NCBI GenBank assembly: GCA_038093975.1
Contig: JBBPTG010000087.1
Location: 50,200-114,199 of the forward strand
DNA: 64,000 nucleotides
Direction of reading: 5' to 3'
DNA from: Chalciporus piperatus
Taxonomy: Eukaryota > Basidiomycota > Agaricomycetes > Boletales > Boletaceae
The translations under genes and the position numbers were made by a program. The notes beneath the pieces were generated by a model that searched no databases, was not told the origin of the DNA, and worked only from the letters and a program-made list of their open reading frames with translations. Of the stretch, positions 11,546 through 24,004 are shown one piece after another; within the stretch, counting starts at the first letter, position 1, and each line of letters begins with the position of its first letter.

Positions 11546-12232
11546 TTTGATAGTCAATACCTCCACACTGTGTGTCGTACTTATATGACTACATAGGCTC
11601 GCAATCACTGTAGTTGCAAGGCGGCGAGACAGTTTCCATGAAGTTGTGGGCTCGACAAAGGGTCTCGTGTGGCGCTGTGTCGGTGACCGACCTTCGTATA
11701 TCTCTTACTACACAGCGAACCACGACACCACGAAATCACCCATATTACCTATCATGCGCGAGATTCGATTGGGAGGCTTTTGGGGGCCTTGTACAAAAGA
11801 CAATGCATAACTCACATGACGAGCAGTAATGTTTTGAACCCGGAAGGACTGTGGGGACAGAACTGGAGAAGCATCATCAGAAACGACCAAGTCAGGAGGC
11901 ACCAAGGCATGAGATGCAGAGCCGCGACCTTCGGTCCAGGGAGCGGGCTTTCGATCCAAGTCTTAGCGTCGCATTGGTCCTGCCAACCTGTCTGACTCAC
12001 TGAGGTGCTGTTCGGGTACGTAGTAACCAAACCACACTTTGCGATTATCGTGGCTAGATTTTCTAACCTGTGAAGATGGGAAGGTAAGTTGGACGGAAAG
12101 ACCACCTACCTTACAGACAACATATGCCTGAATTAATACTTACATCGGCACAGGAGTTTAATTGCTTACTAATCACTCTATCTGAAAATTCGATCACTTC
12201 TCTATCTCGGCCTCCTCCTCCTCCTCCCCTCC
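11546..12232. other. intergenic upstream of YTM1
   Basis: No coding region recognised. A pyrimidine-rich run (CCTCCTCCTCCTCCCC) sits just upstream of the YTM1 start, a common fungal core-promoter feature. Confidence 0.45.
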
Positions 12233-13754
12233 ATGTCCATGATGTCGACACCGGTGGTATTCACCACCAAATCTCCATACACCCTTCCCTCCCAAAAATT
12301 TATGATCCCACTGGACTGGAAACGTTACCAACTCTCTCAACTCATCAACAAGGCACTCTCACTTGCCAAACCCATCCCCTTCGATTTTTTAGCACATGGG
12401 GAGATTTTACGAACTAGTCTTGGGGAGTGGAGAGACGGGAAGGGGATCGGTGAGGTGAATATCGCGCTACATGGCATGTATCTACATGACGGTGATGGAA
12501 CTGACGTGAGACGTAGGAAGATACGCTCGAGATAGAGTATTTCGAGTCCGTTTTGCCACCACAGCGGATGTCGACGCTCCCACATGAGGATTGGGTATCC
12601 TCCATCTCGTGTCGGGTGGCTCAGTACGTCCTCTCCTCGTCTCTCCTCTTTTCCACACTGAACGCGCTGCGTATAGACATTTTTTGACAGCCTCATACGA
12701 CGGACACGTTCGGCTGTTCGACTACTCACAACGCACAGTGCGCGATGTACTCGTCCATCAGGCACCGATCACCTCCATCTGCGTCGTCCCCTCTCCCTCC
12801 CCCGCGAGCGGTGGGGCAGAGACGATTACCGTCGCGAGTGCTTCACACGACCTAACTGCATCCCTCACCCGCATATCCCTCTCTTCCGACTCTGAGTCCG
12901 ACATCCCGCCGCACCACACCTACGCCTCTCTCCACCTCCACACAGCCCCCCTCTCATCCATCGCCTCTGATACCACCGGTTCTTCCCTCCTAACAGCCTC
13001 ATGGGACCACCTCGTCGCTTTCTGGGATACCAACGTCCCCGCCGAAGACGAAGTCGCTCCCATCACCTCCACCGACCGTAAAAAACGCAGAAAGCTGGGA
13101 GATGGAGACAACCCGCGAAGAAAAGCACCCACTGTGGTTCTCAAATCCCACACAGCTCGTGTATCGAAAGCCAGATTCGCACATGGATCGAATTCAAAGG
13201 CGTATAGCTGTGGGTTCGATTCGACAGTGCGAACGTGGGACGTCGAGTCGGGCGTGTGTCTCGATACGATCGTGAGTGACATCACGTTAGGGTTAGCTGA
13301 AATTGAACCGGCGCGACAGACTGTCCCTGAACGACCGATGCTCGACTTGGCCTTGCTTGATACATCCACTCTGCTGACAACCTCGACAGATCGCTCGGTA
13401 TCTATATTTGACCTACGAGGACCGTCGCTCTCGAGTACGGCAGGGACACTCGTGCACCCCGCAACACCTTCATGTCTCGTCTGCCCCTGCCCCTCCCCTA
13501 CTTCTACTTCCGCTACTTCCGGGGCCCAGCAAGTCCTTACAGGCGCATACGACGGTATCGCTCGTCTCTGGGATCTGCGGAGTACGAAGAGCGCCGTTGC
13601 CAGCGTTCGTGCGTGGGACACCACTGCCAACTCTGGCGCGAATGCAAAAAAGATACTCGCCGTAGACTGGGTAGGCGAGGTCGTCGGTATCGGTGGGGAG
13701 GGTGGTGTCGAGGTGTGGCGTATCGGGCAGGGGGAGAGGATGTTCAACAAGTGA
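12233..13754 (+). CDS. YTM1: ribosome biogenesis protein YTM1 (WDR12 family)
   Basis: WD-repeat subunit of the nucleolar PeBoW/Nop7 complex (Erb1-Ytm1-Nop7) needed for 27S pre-rRNA processing and 60S assembly. Exons 12233-12454, 12517-12623 and 12677-13754 join in phase to about 468 residues, the usual size. The N-terminal NLE domain is seen as PFDFLAHGEILRTSL, EIEYFESVLPPQR and HEDWVSSISCRV. It is followed by about seven WD units, among them TASYDGHVRLFDY, TASWDHLVAFWDT, SCGFDSTVRTWDVESG and LTGAYDGIARLWDLR. A basic KKRRK segment lies in an inter-blade loop. The NLE domain is the known docking site for the Rea1/Mdn1 MIDAS domain. ATGs at 12233 and 12242 are both possible starts. Confidence 0.95.
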
Positions 13755-14736
13755 CGAAAAAAAGATGTGAATCATCTATGGCTGACGAAGGTCAGTTTGG
13801 TAGGCTTGCGCGGGCTGGGCGCACTGCCAACAAAACGAACGCATGAATGTCATGTCATTGTGTCATGCCGGCGTACAGCCATGTACTATGATCGGCAGAA
13901 TACCTGTCGAGAGCCGAAATGCAACTACGGTCGGCCCTGTACCCTGGGGCGGTTTGACCGCATACTCAACGCCGCCTACTAGCCTGAGACTGAGTATAGC
14001 CAATGTTCTTGATAGGGAGTGTACTACTAAGCTGGTACACCTCCAGCCCTCATTTCAAGTTTGGGGCGGCGTATGGACAAAGGCGCAATACAAGCCACTG
14101 GTCGCAACCTGATTCACGTTCCCTGCCAACTTCATTGCGTAAAATAGAGAACTAGGTTGACTTGGTTTGCTATTGGACAGTCACTACATTCGAATAGACA
14201 CCCGATGGCGTCAACATGGAACCTCTCCGCCCCTCTCGATGGATGATTCGCTTGAAGTCAAGGACGTTCGGCATCAAGAGTTAGGACGCCAAAAACTACC
14301 TGGCAGGCACCGCAGGCGCCTAGTCGAACCCACCGCGACGTTGTGGAAAGATCAAATCGAAATTACTACAAAAGACAGTCGCCGAGCGCGCAATTAGTAC
14401 GGAAACACACCCAAGCCGTGTGTCACTGGCGCGACGAAACCGTCCCAGGGGAACCGGACCAATCGGGGTTCAGTGGTTCTGAGCCATCAGACATGAGGAG
14501 GATGATGCTGTGAAATGCAAAGGATGTTTGCGGCCGTTGTCCATCTGCATAAGGAGAGCTAAAATGTATTTTTCGTGAACTCGAAACAGCTGCCTGATTC
14601 CCCGCATTTCCCGGCTTTGATCCGCCCCCAGAGCCTCTTTTAAGATCACTTCCACTTGTGTTCCCAGTATCCGGGCTCGGGATCCATGACTCTTAGGCAG
14701 GTCTATAATACAAGTGGTACGATACAATCAATCCTA
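13755..14736. other. intergenic between convergent YTM1 and F-box genes
   Basis: 3' ends of two convergent genes face each other here. No domain-bearing ORF, repeat or RNA gene was recognised. Confidence 0.45.
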
Positions 14737-16363
14737 CTATCGTAATTTGTAGACCATGATGTCCTCGTCCACATAGCCGATCTCGCCATGCCATGGATCA
14801 AATTCTAACTTGTTCTCCCACTGAGCTATGGACGCATACTTCCTTGGCCCAAGATCAACCCGACAAACCGGTCCGCTCGCATCCACAGAAAACGTTTGAA
14901 CGCCAGCCGCCTCCGACTCTTCTTCGAGCGACTCAAAGCAGCACACGCCACGTCCAAACCCATCCTCCGAACTTCCTACCTCGAACAACAGAACCACTTC
15001 ATCCTTGAAAGAGATCAGAGAGGTACATTGTGAGAGTGTGATTGTTCCAATTCCGGGAGAACTTGAAGCCGTTAGCGTGAGGTCTATGGCGCTGTATGCC
15101 TCGTCGCCGGAGGTCCTCGAGCCAGACGGGAATTGACGGATAACGGCTCGTATCTCTGTCGTCTGCACCCCCCCAGCGTTGGTGACCGTGTTCCCACGGA
15201 GGACCGACTGGGGTGATCCAATAAACTTGCATATCCCTTCGTGTGTCATCCGTAACATCCCGTCGTCCTCGGCAGTAGCACCAGTTTCCACAAAGGAAGG
15301 AAGGCTGAATGCCTGTATGTGGTGGTCCGGATCTGTGGCGACGAAGGTGACAAGAATATGGGTGTTGGTTAAGAGGAGTGTTATGCGGCGGTCATGACCA
15401 AGTGAGGGACAACACGCAAAACGCTCGAGTATTTCCGGTGGCTTTTACTTCCAGTTGATTATAGCCAGACGGATGATGATATACCAAACTTACCACGCTA
15501 GACTTGAATGTTGGAAGCTGGTATATCTTCTCCGTTGTCACGTCAAACAGCGCGAATGTAAATTCCCCGTGCATTGGCAAACTTTCAGTATAAATGCAGA
15601 CGTATCCTGGACTGACAGTCATATCGAGGAAATGATCCTCTCGTGGATATGAAAGCGGAATGGCAGCCTCAAGCGATAGTGATCGACGAAAGTGGCCAAC
15701 GATCTTCAATAGCGTCCTGTCGCGTTTCGTGCTATCAGTCACTGGTTGAATACAATTAAAACTTACAATGGATAAGTACTGCTCCGAGCCTTCAGAAGGA
15801 TGTATGTGACGGGATGACCCGCGAGAGTGACCGTGTCAGCGTACATAGCGCGCTGGAGGCCGGTACTGGAGTCGTCCAAACGAAACAAGACATGGGTTTG
15901 CGGGTCGTCGGAGTTGAGGTTGCGATAGACTACGGATGACTTGATGGTTGTGATAAACCATGGTCCCCATCGTGAAAAATGCCGCAGATTAACATGGTCG
16001 CCAACTCTAGGGAATTTGCGAAGATCATGCAGATTGAAGTCGCGAGTGGACCAAGGTTCCAGCTTTGTAGATTGGACTAAAGCACGCTCGAGGAAATTCA
16101 ATCCCTCTTTGTCACCGGGTCGTAGGTATGGTCCTGGAGGTCTGGGGAGTGCCGCACTTTTGTATGCACGGATCCAAACCACGGGCTGGCATGTCAGTGA
16201 ATGCAATGTCTTAGAGACCTAGATGATCAAGTCGATCCGATCGCATCAGCGGTAATCAACACTCAACCACGCTTACCTGTCGAAGACGGATAATGTCCAG
16301 CGGCGAGAGAAAGGATACGATGCGAATGAGAATGTCTTCTGGAAGATCTGCGAGTCCTGACAT
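14737..16363 (-). CDS. F-box domain protein
   Basis: Begins MSGLADLPEDILIRIVSFLS at 16363, a canonical F-box (LPEDIL...FLSPLDIIRLRQ), the Skp1-binding module of SCF ubiquitin ligases. Exon 1 (16363-16277) splices to an exon starting VSKTLHSLTCQPVVW at 16218, typical of Agaricomycete F-box proteins. Further introns lie near 15770-15735 (only about 35 bp as read, phase-consistent but unusually short) and near 15480-15430 (splicing after KSSV to PPEILERF). The last coding block ends MVYKLR at 14737. The C-terminal part is a beta-rich region of unknown fold and probably the substrate receptor. A truncated paralogue lies in opposite orientation at 10696-11545. Confidence 0.8.
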
Positions 16364-16569
16364 CCTGGAAGTTCAGTACTCCGAGCTCGAGAGTGGCAGA
16401 GCAGGGCAGAGCCGAACGATGACTCGGTGACCCAAACGCGCCAGCAGGTTCAAGTCCGCACACAAGCAATCGTCTTCAAGTCAACCTCGCAGCTCTTCGT
16501 TGGCTTCGTTCGCCCATTACCACAATAACAGCGCGCATGTACATCTGTTGAATCAAACGATACAGTCTT

Positions 16570-17515
16570 ATTGACTTTTCGAAAGCGAGAGACGACGAAC
16601 TAGAGAAGCTCTACCAGGCTTGCAAGCCAGCACCGTTTGGCCGTGGTGGGGAGACTGTCGTCGATGAGACATACAGGAAAGCAGGAAAGATGGACACAAA
16701 CACCTTCTCAACGCTCTTTGACCCTCGTGGTCTCGGGATTCATCACGAGATCGCAAAGGTACTATTAACCGACAAAGACTCGGCTGACGTGGAGATGGAG
16801 CTGTACAAGCTCAATGTCTACGGTGAGCACTCTCCTATCTTGGTGCGGAAGTGTCTGACGATGATTCCGATCGCCTTACCCTCAATTCGACAGGCAAAGA
16901 TGATTTTTTCAAATCGCATAAAGACACCCCACGCAGCCAGGACATGTTCGGTTCTCTCGTCGTCGTTTTGCCTACCAAACACGAGGGTGGCCAACTCGTA
17001 CTGCGTCATGGGGGAAAAGAGTGGACCGTCGATTTCTCGGACAAGATTGCTGCAGCAACGCCGGGCCAGTCATCGGTGTACTTTGTCGCCTTCTTCGGTG
17101 ACATTGATCACGAGGTCCTGCCTGTCACCTCTGGGTACCGAGTGACCCTCACCTACAACCTGTATCGCAAACCACCTCACCCCACCACTTCCTACCTCCC
17201 CAATCCCTTCATGCAGAAACTCAAACATGCTCTAATCGACATCGTGAACGGTAAATCCAAATCTCCAAACGGAGGTTATCTTGGATTTGGCCTCGCACAC
17301 GAATATGTTTATTCAGAAGACCACCCAGTCACGGTGTTGACGGGCCAGCTGAAAGGATCCGACTGAGCTCTTGCAAATATATGTGATGAGCTTGGTCCGA
17401 AGTATGACCTCAAATTCTTCTACCGTGAGGACTACGACGACTTTTACTTACTTACTTCCTGCAAGCTTGAACTCACCGGCATGGGTGTTGATGAACCCTA
17501 TGATGCATCCACTAT
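16570..17515 (+). pseudogene. Fe(II)/2-oxoglutarate oxygenase-like gene, 5'-less, with in-frame stop
   Basis: Coding similarity begins around 16570 (DDELEKLYQACKPAPFGRGG), runs to 16811 and splices after a VYG codon into KDDFFKSHKDTPRSQ at about 16900. The oxygenase core shows LPTKHEGGQLVLRH (iron ligand region) and DIDHEVLPVTSGYRVTLTY (distal His and 2OG-binding Arg). A TGA at 17364-17366 interrupts the frame. The same frame then continues as recognisable protein (LGPKYDLKFFYREDYDDFYL) to about 17515, where similarity ends abruptly against the VIT/VWA remnant. No first exon is visible upstream. The family call rests on motif pattern only. Confidence 0.6.
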
Positions 17516-18900
17516 AGGAGGTGAAGGAAGAGGAAGAGGCTGCCATTGCTTACGATCGTGCGATGGAGGAAGGAAGGACAGCAGGACTTGTTGAACGGGT
17601 TACGGACGATAGTATGTGTCGCCTCATTGATGTCAACACCGCTTGAGCTCAGTCCTTCACCACAGTTTTCACGATATCTGTTGGGTCAATCCCTGCCCTG
17701 ACGAAGGTAACTGCTCGCTTGATGGTAAGCATCCCATGTCTTACGGGTGATATTGCGCTAACTTGAGTGCGAAGCTCGTAATGGATCTCCTGGACGAAGC
17801 TGTGAGGGACCATGTCCGACTGCAACTCCCGATGTCAATTGCCGGGCGCTACGGGACGCCACCACCGACTTTGAACGATGCGTCTGCTGCAAGTCCTCGC
17901 ACACGAGTCCACATCACGGTGCATATCCAAACGAGTGACATCATCCATGCCGTCAATAGCCCTACCCATTCCATCTCACGCCAGCGCTACAAAACGCGTT
18001 CTGGTCGAAAGTCACAGCGGCGTATGCCAGCGGTATAGAGCTCAAACGAGTTCTTAACGAGTGGCTTCGTGGTCACTGTACACGCTGAGGGCTTAGACAA
18101 CCCGAGATGCTTTGCAGAGAACTGAACGCAGGAGGTGATATGGGCCCGAGAGAGGCACGATTGCCATGCAGCCAACGTGCAGCTCACATTAGTCACGAAA
18201 TTCCAAGCTCCAAAGATTCCTTCTCAAGAGTTCATATTTGTGATCGATCGATCCGGAAGTATGGATGGCGAGCCGATGGAAACAGCCAAGCGTTGAATGT
18301 CCACCGTCAGCTTGCCTCATGTTCATTCGGTCGGAACGGCGATCGTCTCCTCTCGCCGCTAATTGTTGGATGTGGAAACCCAAACCATTCAATTCGCGCT
18401 GCTCGACATTCATCAAGGAGAAACCTGAATGTATCTTACCACTCATCTGCCCCAAGACACAACCGAAGGTCACTCGAAACATTTTCTATCGTATGCCTGA
18501 CAGAGATTTCACTCTCCTTGAAGGACATCAAGGATGCCCCAACCGAAGAACCGGATCTTCATCGATGCGTCATCGAGGAGCTTTCCGCGACACATGTACT
18601 CCACAGGCATTATCGAGTACTATAGAGGACTCACCAGCTTGGATCGATTCGGCGTTGACTCTGAGCGAACAATTTGGCGAACTACTGCACCAACGACTCG
18701 ATGATAAATTAAGTAATGTCCTACAGAGTGCGACCTTACACCTAGTCTCGTACAGGAGACACGGCCCCGTCAGTATTCCACTCAGAACGGATGTCCACGG
18801 CTGTCCGCGACGGAAAGCGCACTGGCACCTGCCGCCAGAAGTGTCTCTGTACCAACAGCTTGAAACCCAGCTGTCACCGCAAGTGGTGGTCCGTGGATCC
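17516..18900 (+). pseudogene. VIT/VWA-domain protein remnant
   Basis: Fragments of a VIT domain (EEEEAAIAYDRAMEEGRTAG at about 17525, then SIPALTKVTARLMVS near 17690) are followed by a linker. After that comes a von Willebrand factor A start (SQEFIFVIDRSGSMDGEP at about 18215) with the MIDAS DxSGS motif. Beyond METAKR the frame is broken repeatedly by stops and shifts, though short matches (for example SFPRHMYSTGIIEYYRGL near 18580) continue. No continuous gene can be built. In intact relatives VIT precedes VWA as here; function is unknown in fungi. Confidence 0.6.
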
Positions 18901-19358
18901 TAAATTCCTATGTAATGAACTCGACCAGACTCCGATCCGTCGTCCGTTGCTTGTGGCAGTGATCGGACACCCGGCGCCCTCGGTGCCTCCGTTTCTCAGG
19001 CACATCCTCTGTCAGTTCACCACCACGACAAAGTGTTATGCTGCTTGACCGTCACCTTTGAGCCAAAGTCCTCTTCACTGATTTACGCTAACTATAGTAC
19101 TCCAGCAAACAATACCGTAACCCCCCACCAACGACCCCCACATACGCGCAATTTGCTGGGCTATTCTTGGTGCTCATCAAGATGTCGATTGAACGCGCCT
19201 CCGAGGCGGCTGCCTTGTACTATATCTGGTTGATAATTTTTGACAGTGCGCCTAGTCAATGCCCAGCCTCATGACCCCACGACGGGACCCCCGATGAGTG
19301 TCGACGTATATAAGTACCATGACCGTCGGCGTCCCACGGCCACTCGTTCAGTATCGCC
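18901..19358. promoter_or_regulatory. upstream region of UNC93-like gene 1, conserved with gene 2
   Basis: About 245 bp (19065-19310) is alignable to 23757-23960 upstream of the second transporter. Shared blocks include ACATACGCGCAATTTG and GTGCCTAGTCAATGCCCA-like segments (with a GTGCGCCTAG variant), ending in the shared TATA element. Confidence 0.6.
19307..19314 (+). promoter_or_regulatory. TATA box of UNC93-like gene 1
   Basis: TATATAAG in the context GTCGACGTATATAAGTAC, 52 bp before the ATG at 19359 and identical in gene 2. Confidence 0.65.
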
Positions 19359-21476
19359 ATGAGCGGAACATCTCTCCACAAAGATGCGAGCCTTTCTCAG
19401 GATAGCGAGGAGCGCTTTGAGCGACCGAAGGGACTGCGAGGTATCTATTACCATCCCGTAACCCAAGTCATCATGCTTGGCTTCACATGCTTCATGTGTC
19501 CTGGCATGTTCAACGCCTTGACCGGTCTCGGAGGTGGAGGTCAAGTCGATGCAACTACATCGGCAAACTCAGCTGCGGCGCTTTATGCCATGCTCGCATT
19601 CTTCTCGTTCTTTGCTGGGTAACTGTCATCTATGCTTGGCACTTGCAGAAAGTTGATCATTTGGAAAAGCACAATTCACAACAAAATCGGCCCCAAATGG
19701 ACCCTCTTGATTGGCACGATGGGTTATGCCCTTTATGTGGGCTCATTCCTGTACGTTTTCACTTGTTAACAGGCTGTTGCGAGGTATCGATGATCGCTTT
19801 CACATTAATTTTTCAGGGCAGTCAACGTTCATCCTAATGCTGGCGGCTTCGTCATCGGCGCAGGTACGATCCTCGGAGCCACCGCCGCGTTTTTGTGGAC
19901 AGCACAAGGGTCAATCATGCTCAGTTATGCAACCGAGGGACAGAAGGGAATGTTTATCGGCATCTTCTGGGCCGTCTTTAACCTTGGAGCAGTCGTGGGC
20001 TCTGCTGTGTCGTTTGGACAGAATTTCCACTCGACGGTGAGTTAACCCAGATCGATTGTTTCCCTCCGAGTGAGCTTATTGATTTGTGGTCACCAGGCCA
20101 ACAGTGGTAAGTCTGACGGTTTAAACCTCGGGAGTTCTGCTCATGTTTTGAAAACCGTATAGTCGGAAATGGGACATATGTACGATTCCTTCCACTTTAA
20201 ATTCACCCGGTCTGATCGATTCTAGGTCGGCTTCCTCGTCCTGACACTCATCGGAGTGGTCATTCCCCTCCTTATGGCTGACCCGAACAAGATGATCCGT
20301 ACGGACGGAACCAAAGTCCTCACGCCCCGCTCACCTTCATGGAAGACCGAGTTCTATAACCTCTGGGTTGCCATTACCTCCGACCCTCTTATTCTTTTGC
20401 TCTTCCCCATGTTCTATGCTAGCAACTATTTCTACACATGGCGTAAGTCCTTGGATCTAACAATTTCATTCCTCCTCGTGTGCTGATATGCTGACGCTCG
20501 AAAACGCGACAGAATTCAACGACTACAACTCGGCCCTCTTCAATATCCGTGCGCGATCGCTGAACAACTTCATGTATTGGCTCGCTCAGATTGTTGGCTC
20601 TGGGGGGATCGGTCTCATCTTGGACACACCCCGCTTTCGTCGACGCACCCGTGCTTTCGTTGGCTGGGGTATTCTCCTCGTCATTGTCTTTGTCGTACAC
20701 ATCTGGGCCTACGAGTACCAGAGGTAAGTGCCTCTCCAAATCTTGAGCGATGTTCCAGCGTTTCTCAACGAATTACTCTCGTTTGCTACCGCGCAATTTG
20801 TCATCTCCAGGCATTACACACGTCAATCGATCCCGCCCAACGCACCAAAGATGGACATCTACGACCCCACCTATGCGGCACATATCTGGCTGATGATCTT
20901 CTACGGCATGCTTGACTCTATGTGGCAGACGGTTGTGTTCTGGCTGATTGGTGCCATGTCGAACGATAATGGCAAGATCGCTATCTATGCTGGGTTCTGT
21001 GAGTGTCCCCGATTATTTCGGCGGTGTCTTCGACGGTCGATTAACCGATTTTTATAGTCCACTCCCTCCAAGCCGCCGGCGCAGCAAGCGTATGGCGTAT
21101 GGACGCCATCGGGCTCCCGTTAGTCTTTCTCGTGTCTATCGTTGAGCTGATATTGACGGTTATTGATGCATCTGCCACTACTGTGATCACTCGGTCGACG
21201 CTATAGATACATGAACATCTTTATCTCCACGTGGGCGCTCGTTGGAGCTGGCCTCGTGTTCGCGTTCCCGATGATCTATCTCCGCGTCAGGGACACGACT
21301 TCGATCGAGGACGAAACGATGTGAGTATATGGGCCACTTTCACCCCTCCTGTCTTGCTTTTTGCGCGGATGACGCTAACTCATTGCTGCTTCGTTTCTTC
21401 GTTCAGATTGCAAACCGCAATGAAAGACCAGGAGACTTCTCAGAAAATCGAGCCGTTCGAGAAGGGCGACGCCTAG
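19359..21476 (+). CDS. UNC93-like major facilitator transporter, copy 1
   Basis: Polytopic membrane protein of about 482 residues related to the fungal UNC93-like/DUF895 branch of the major facilitator superfamily; substrate unknown. Eleven exons sum in phase: 19359-19618, 19670-19750, 19817-20036, 20097-20106, 20163-20179, 20226-20442, 20513-20723, 20811-20998, 21058-21118, 21207-21320, 21407-21476. Exons 4 and 5 are micro-exons of 10 and 17 bp, kept in all three paralogues. Landmarks are GIYYHPVTQVIMLGFTCFMC (TM1), WTAQGSIMLSYATEGQKG, FNLGAVVGSAVSFGQNF, FNDYNSALFNIRARSLNN and PKMDIYDPTYAAHIWLMIFY. The C-terminal tail is short, acidic and cytosolic-like. The gene appears intact. Confidence 0.88.
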
Positions 21477-23154
21477 TCACCGTGGTATGATCAATTTGGT
21501 AAATCGTGGATGTTTGGGGGACGGTTGTGGATGGTGTGCAGCTTATACCCTGTATCAACTGGCACGTTTGTACTGCTGCTCACATCACTGTCAAGCCTTG
21601 GGTAGAAAATGTGCCTCCTTTAGAAATCTAATTCATTCTAATAGACCTAAATTTCTGCCTAGAATGTTTTGCGCCCTTGAGTGCACGATCGACGAAGATA
21701 CTTCGTATGATCTTCAGCAAAGGCCTCGCGCATCTTTGCTGGTTCGAGAAGTGAGGAGAGGCCCAGGATTGATGCCGAGAAGAATATGGTTCTGGTTCGA
21801 TGTTTTGTAATCTACGTCGGTTTTTGAGACGAGCGCGATCCGAAAGCGGGGCTCGGTATCAGTGAGGACTTTGAGAAGGTCGAGGTGTCAGAGGGTGTCA
21901 GTGCCAAGTGGTGAGGATGTATTCGGAGTCAGAGTTGAACTGTAAGGAACCACGTCGGTCCGGAACCGACGCCAAGAGTCTCACCGCCTCGTTGCGTGCC
22001 TTTGACCCCGTCCTCATCTCGCTTACGGACTTATTCCATGAACATCATGCTTCTATTCCTTTGTACCTACAGACTTCATCACAGACTCACCGGTGAGCCA
22101 CTGAGCCACTGAGCCACTCCTTCTAGTAAAAGAGGATCCACTCGCCTGTACGTAGTTACGACAGTGAATTTCACCCAAATTTCACCAGCAAGTCCAACGT
22201 CCGTATCCAATCCGGCCCGCAATTGTCCGTTCCGTTCCGTCACGCCACCCGCTGTCAGACACTCAATCAAACTCGCTTATTTACTTATCAAACTTCTACT
22301 AAGTAGTACTACTCCTACGGACTCGCTTTCTTGGTCTACCGTCTAGCCTCCGTCTAGCCACCACAGAACGTTGAGTGCCCAGTTAAAATGATCAAAGACA
22401 TATTTAGGCCAGGTCATGAGCTCCTTTGACCCGAAGAGCCCCGGGAGACTGAAGTGAGGGAGTTGCGTGTTAATATTCGTTGCTAGCAGCTACACTACCT
22501 CGCCGCTAGTAGGCAGACCCAATAGTCGGATGAAGACAGTCGTTCACCCTTCACCCTCGCCGTGTCTGATCGAGACAACTGGGGCGAACGAGTCTAAAAG
22601 ATTTGGCAGAAGAACCGGATCATTGACCTGAATCCTGATACGACTGCCGGATGACTCGCCCATGAGACTCGAGAGGCGTCGGGGAGCGAGAAACACAAAA
22701 CGAGATTGTATGCGAATCCTTTGACTGGTCACTGCCGTAGCTCCGCGCGACTTTGTTTTCACTTCGAGAATCGAGACTCGGAACATCAGAGTCCACGCCG
22801 CCTCCGACTTGCATAGTAGCCTGAGGCCCATCGACTCTCTATTCGACTGGGGAGCAACGCGTGTGAAACCGATGAAGAAAAGGCATCGTCGATGGCCAGA
22901 AAAAGAAGACATATCATGCATTGCTGAACCATCTGTTAACAGTGTTAGCCTGGGCATTGGCGAGAGATCCCGAGGCTGTAGGACCAGGTAGGACCCTGCA
23001 AACCAAGCAGTTAGTGAATGGCGATGCTCATGGCGAGGCAGCTTAGCCTTAGCATTTTCGAAAGCGGGAATTGCGGCCGCTTTGCTGCAGGCATCAACAA
23101 CCTTGTGAGGTGGGACCTTCGTGTCGTATAGCCATACGACACGAAGCTCCTACC
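21477..23154. other. intergenic; duplicated 3' flank of UNC93 unit
   Basis: No gene recognised. The part at about 22480-22990 is homologous to 26500-26880 downstream of copy 2 (shared GAGTCTAAAAGATT, GCGAGAAACACAAAA and TAGCCTGAGGCCCATCGACT), showing that the duplication unit includes the flank. Confidence 0.55.
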
Positions 23155-23520
23155 TTACAGGATTGGTATCCTATATAGGATACCAATCCAGTCTCTCGGA
23201 TTGAACCTTGGTGGATTTGCGAGGTCGACCAAAGAACTGATCATTGTATGATAAGGATTTTGGGTGCGACAATGTGTACGAGAAGTGGTATTATGATTCA
23301 GGGTCCATCTGTCCGGATAGAAATCTGTGAGCGGGCCCTTCGGCCCAAATTTGTCCGGACCCCAATCCGGGTCAAGGGGATTAGCAGCGATCCTCTCATC
23401 CCGTGATCTCGCCCCTTTCCAAGACTCGAACTCATAGTTCACATGAGGATAGTTGGCCAAGGCTTCCTTGTCGTTTGTGTCATCTTTCTTTCCGAAAATG
23501 GTTCAAAGGTCACTTAAGCT
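23155..23520 (-). pseudogene. unidentified gene fragment, duplicated at 27290-27420
   Basis: Minus-strand peptide DDTNDKEALANYPHVNYEFE followed by a WKGARSRDE segment is repeated as DDTNDKEAFANYHHVNHELE with the same WKGARSRDE near 27290-27390. The conserved frame suggests a piece of a former coding sequence carried along with each transporter unit. The product is not recognised. Confidence 0.35.
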
Positions 23521-23953
23521 TCGTGAAGATGTACATGTCCAACTATTAGGATGTCAATGAGAATCACTTTATCTTATCGTCCCTGGACTGTCACCCCGCA
23601 ATATACAGGGCCGGTTTCGTGCCACTTTCGCTTCTGCGGTATGCTAACGTATCAACTTTGTCTCATCAGACACCAAACCCCATCCACAATGCACATTGCA
23701 TGGGATCTCACTGGCAAAGGACACAAACCGTCTTCCACCTCAGACATCACTGACGGTTCACGCTGACTATACTCCAGCAGACAATACTGTGACCCCCAGG
23801 CAACGACCCCGTCACATACGCGCAATTTGGTGGCTATTCTTGGTGCCATCAAGATGTCATTGACGCGCATATCTGGTTGACAATTGTTGACAGTGTGCCT
23901 AGTCAATGCCCAACCCCATGACCCTATGGCGGGACCCCCGATGAGTGTCGACG

Positions 23954-23961
23954 TATATAAG
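23954..23961 (+). promoter_or_regulatory. TATA box of UNC93-like gene 2
   Basis: TATATAAG in the same context as gene 1, 51 bp before the ATG at 24005. Confidence 0.65.
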
Positions 23962-24004
23962 TACAAGGGCCTTCGGCGTGCACGGCCACTCGCTCAACAT
24001 CACC

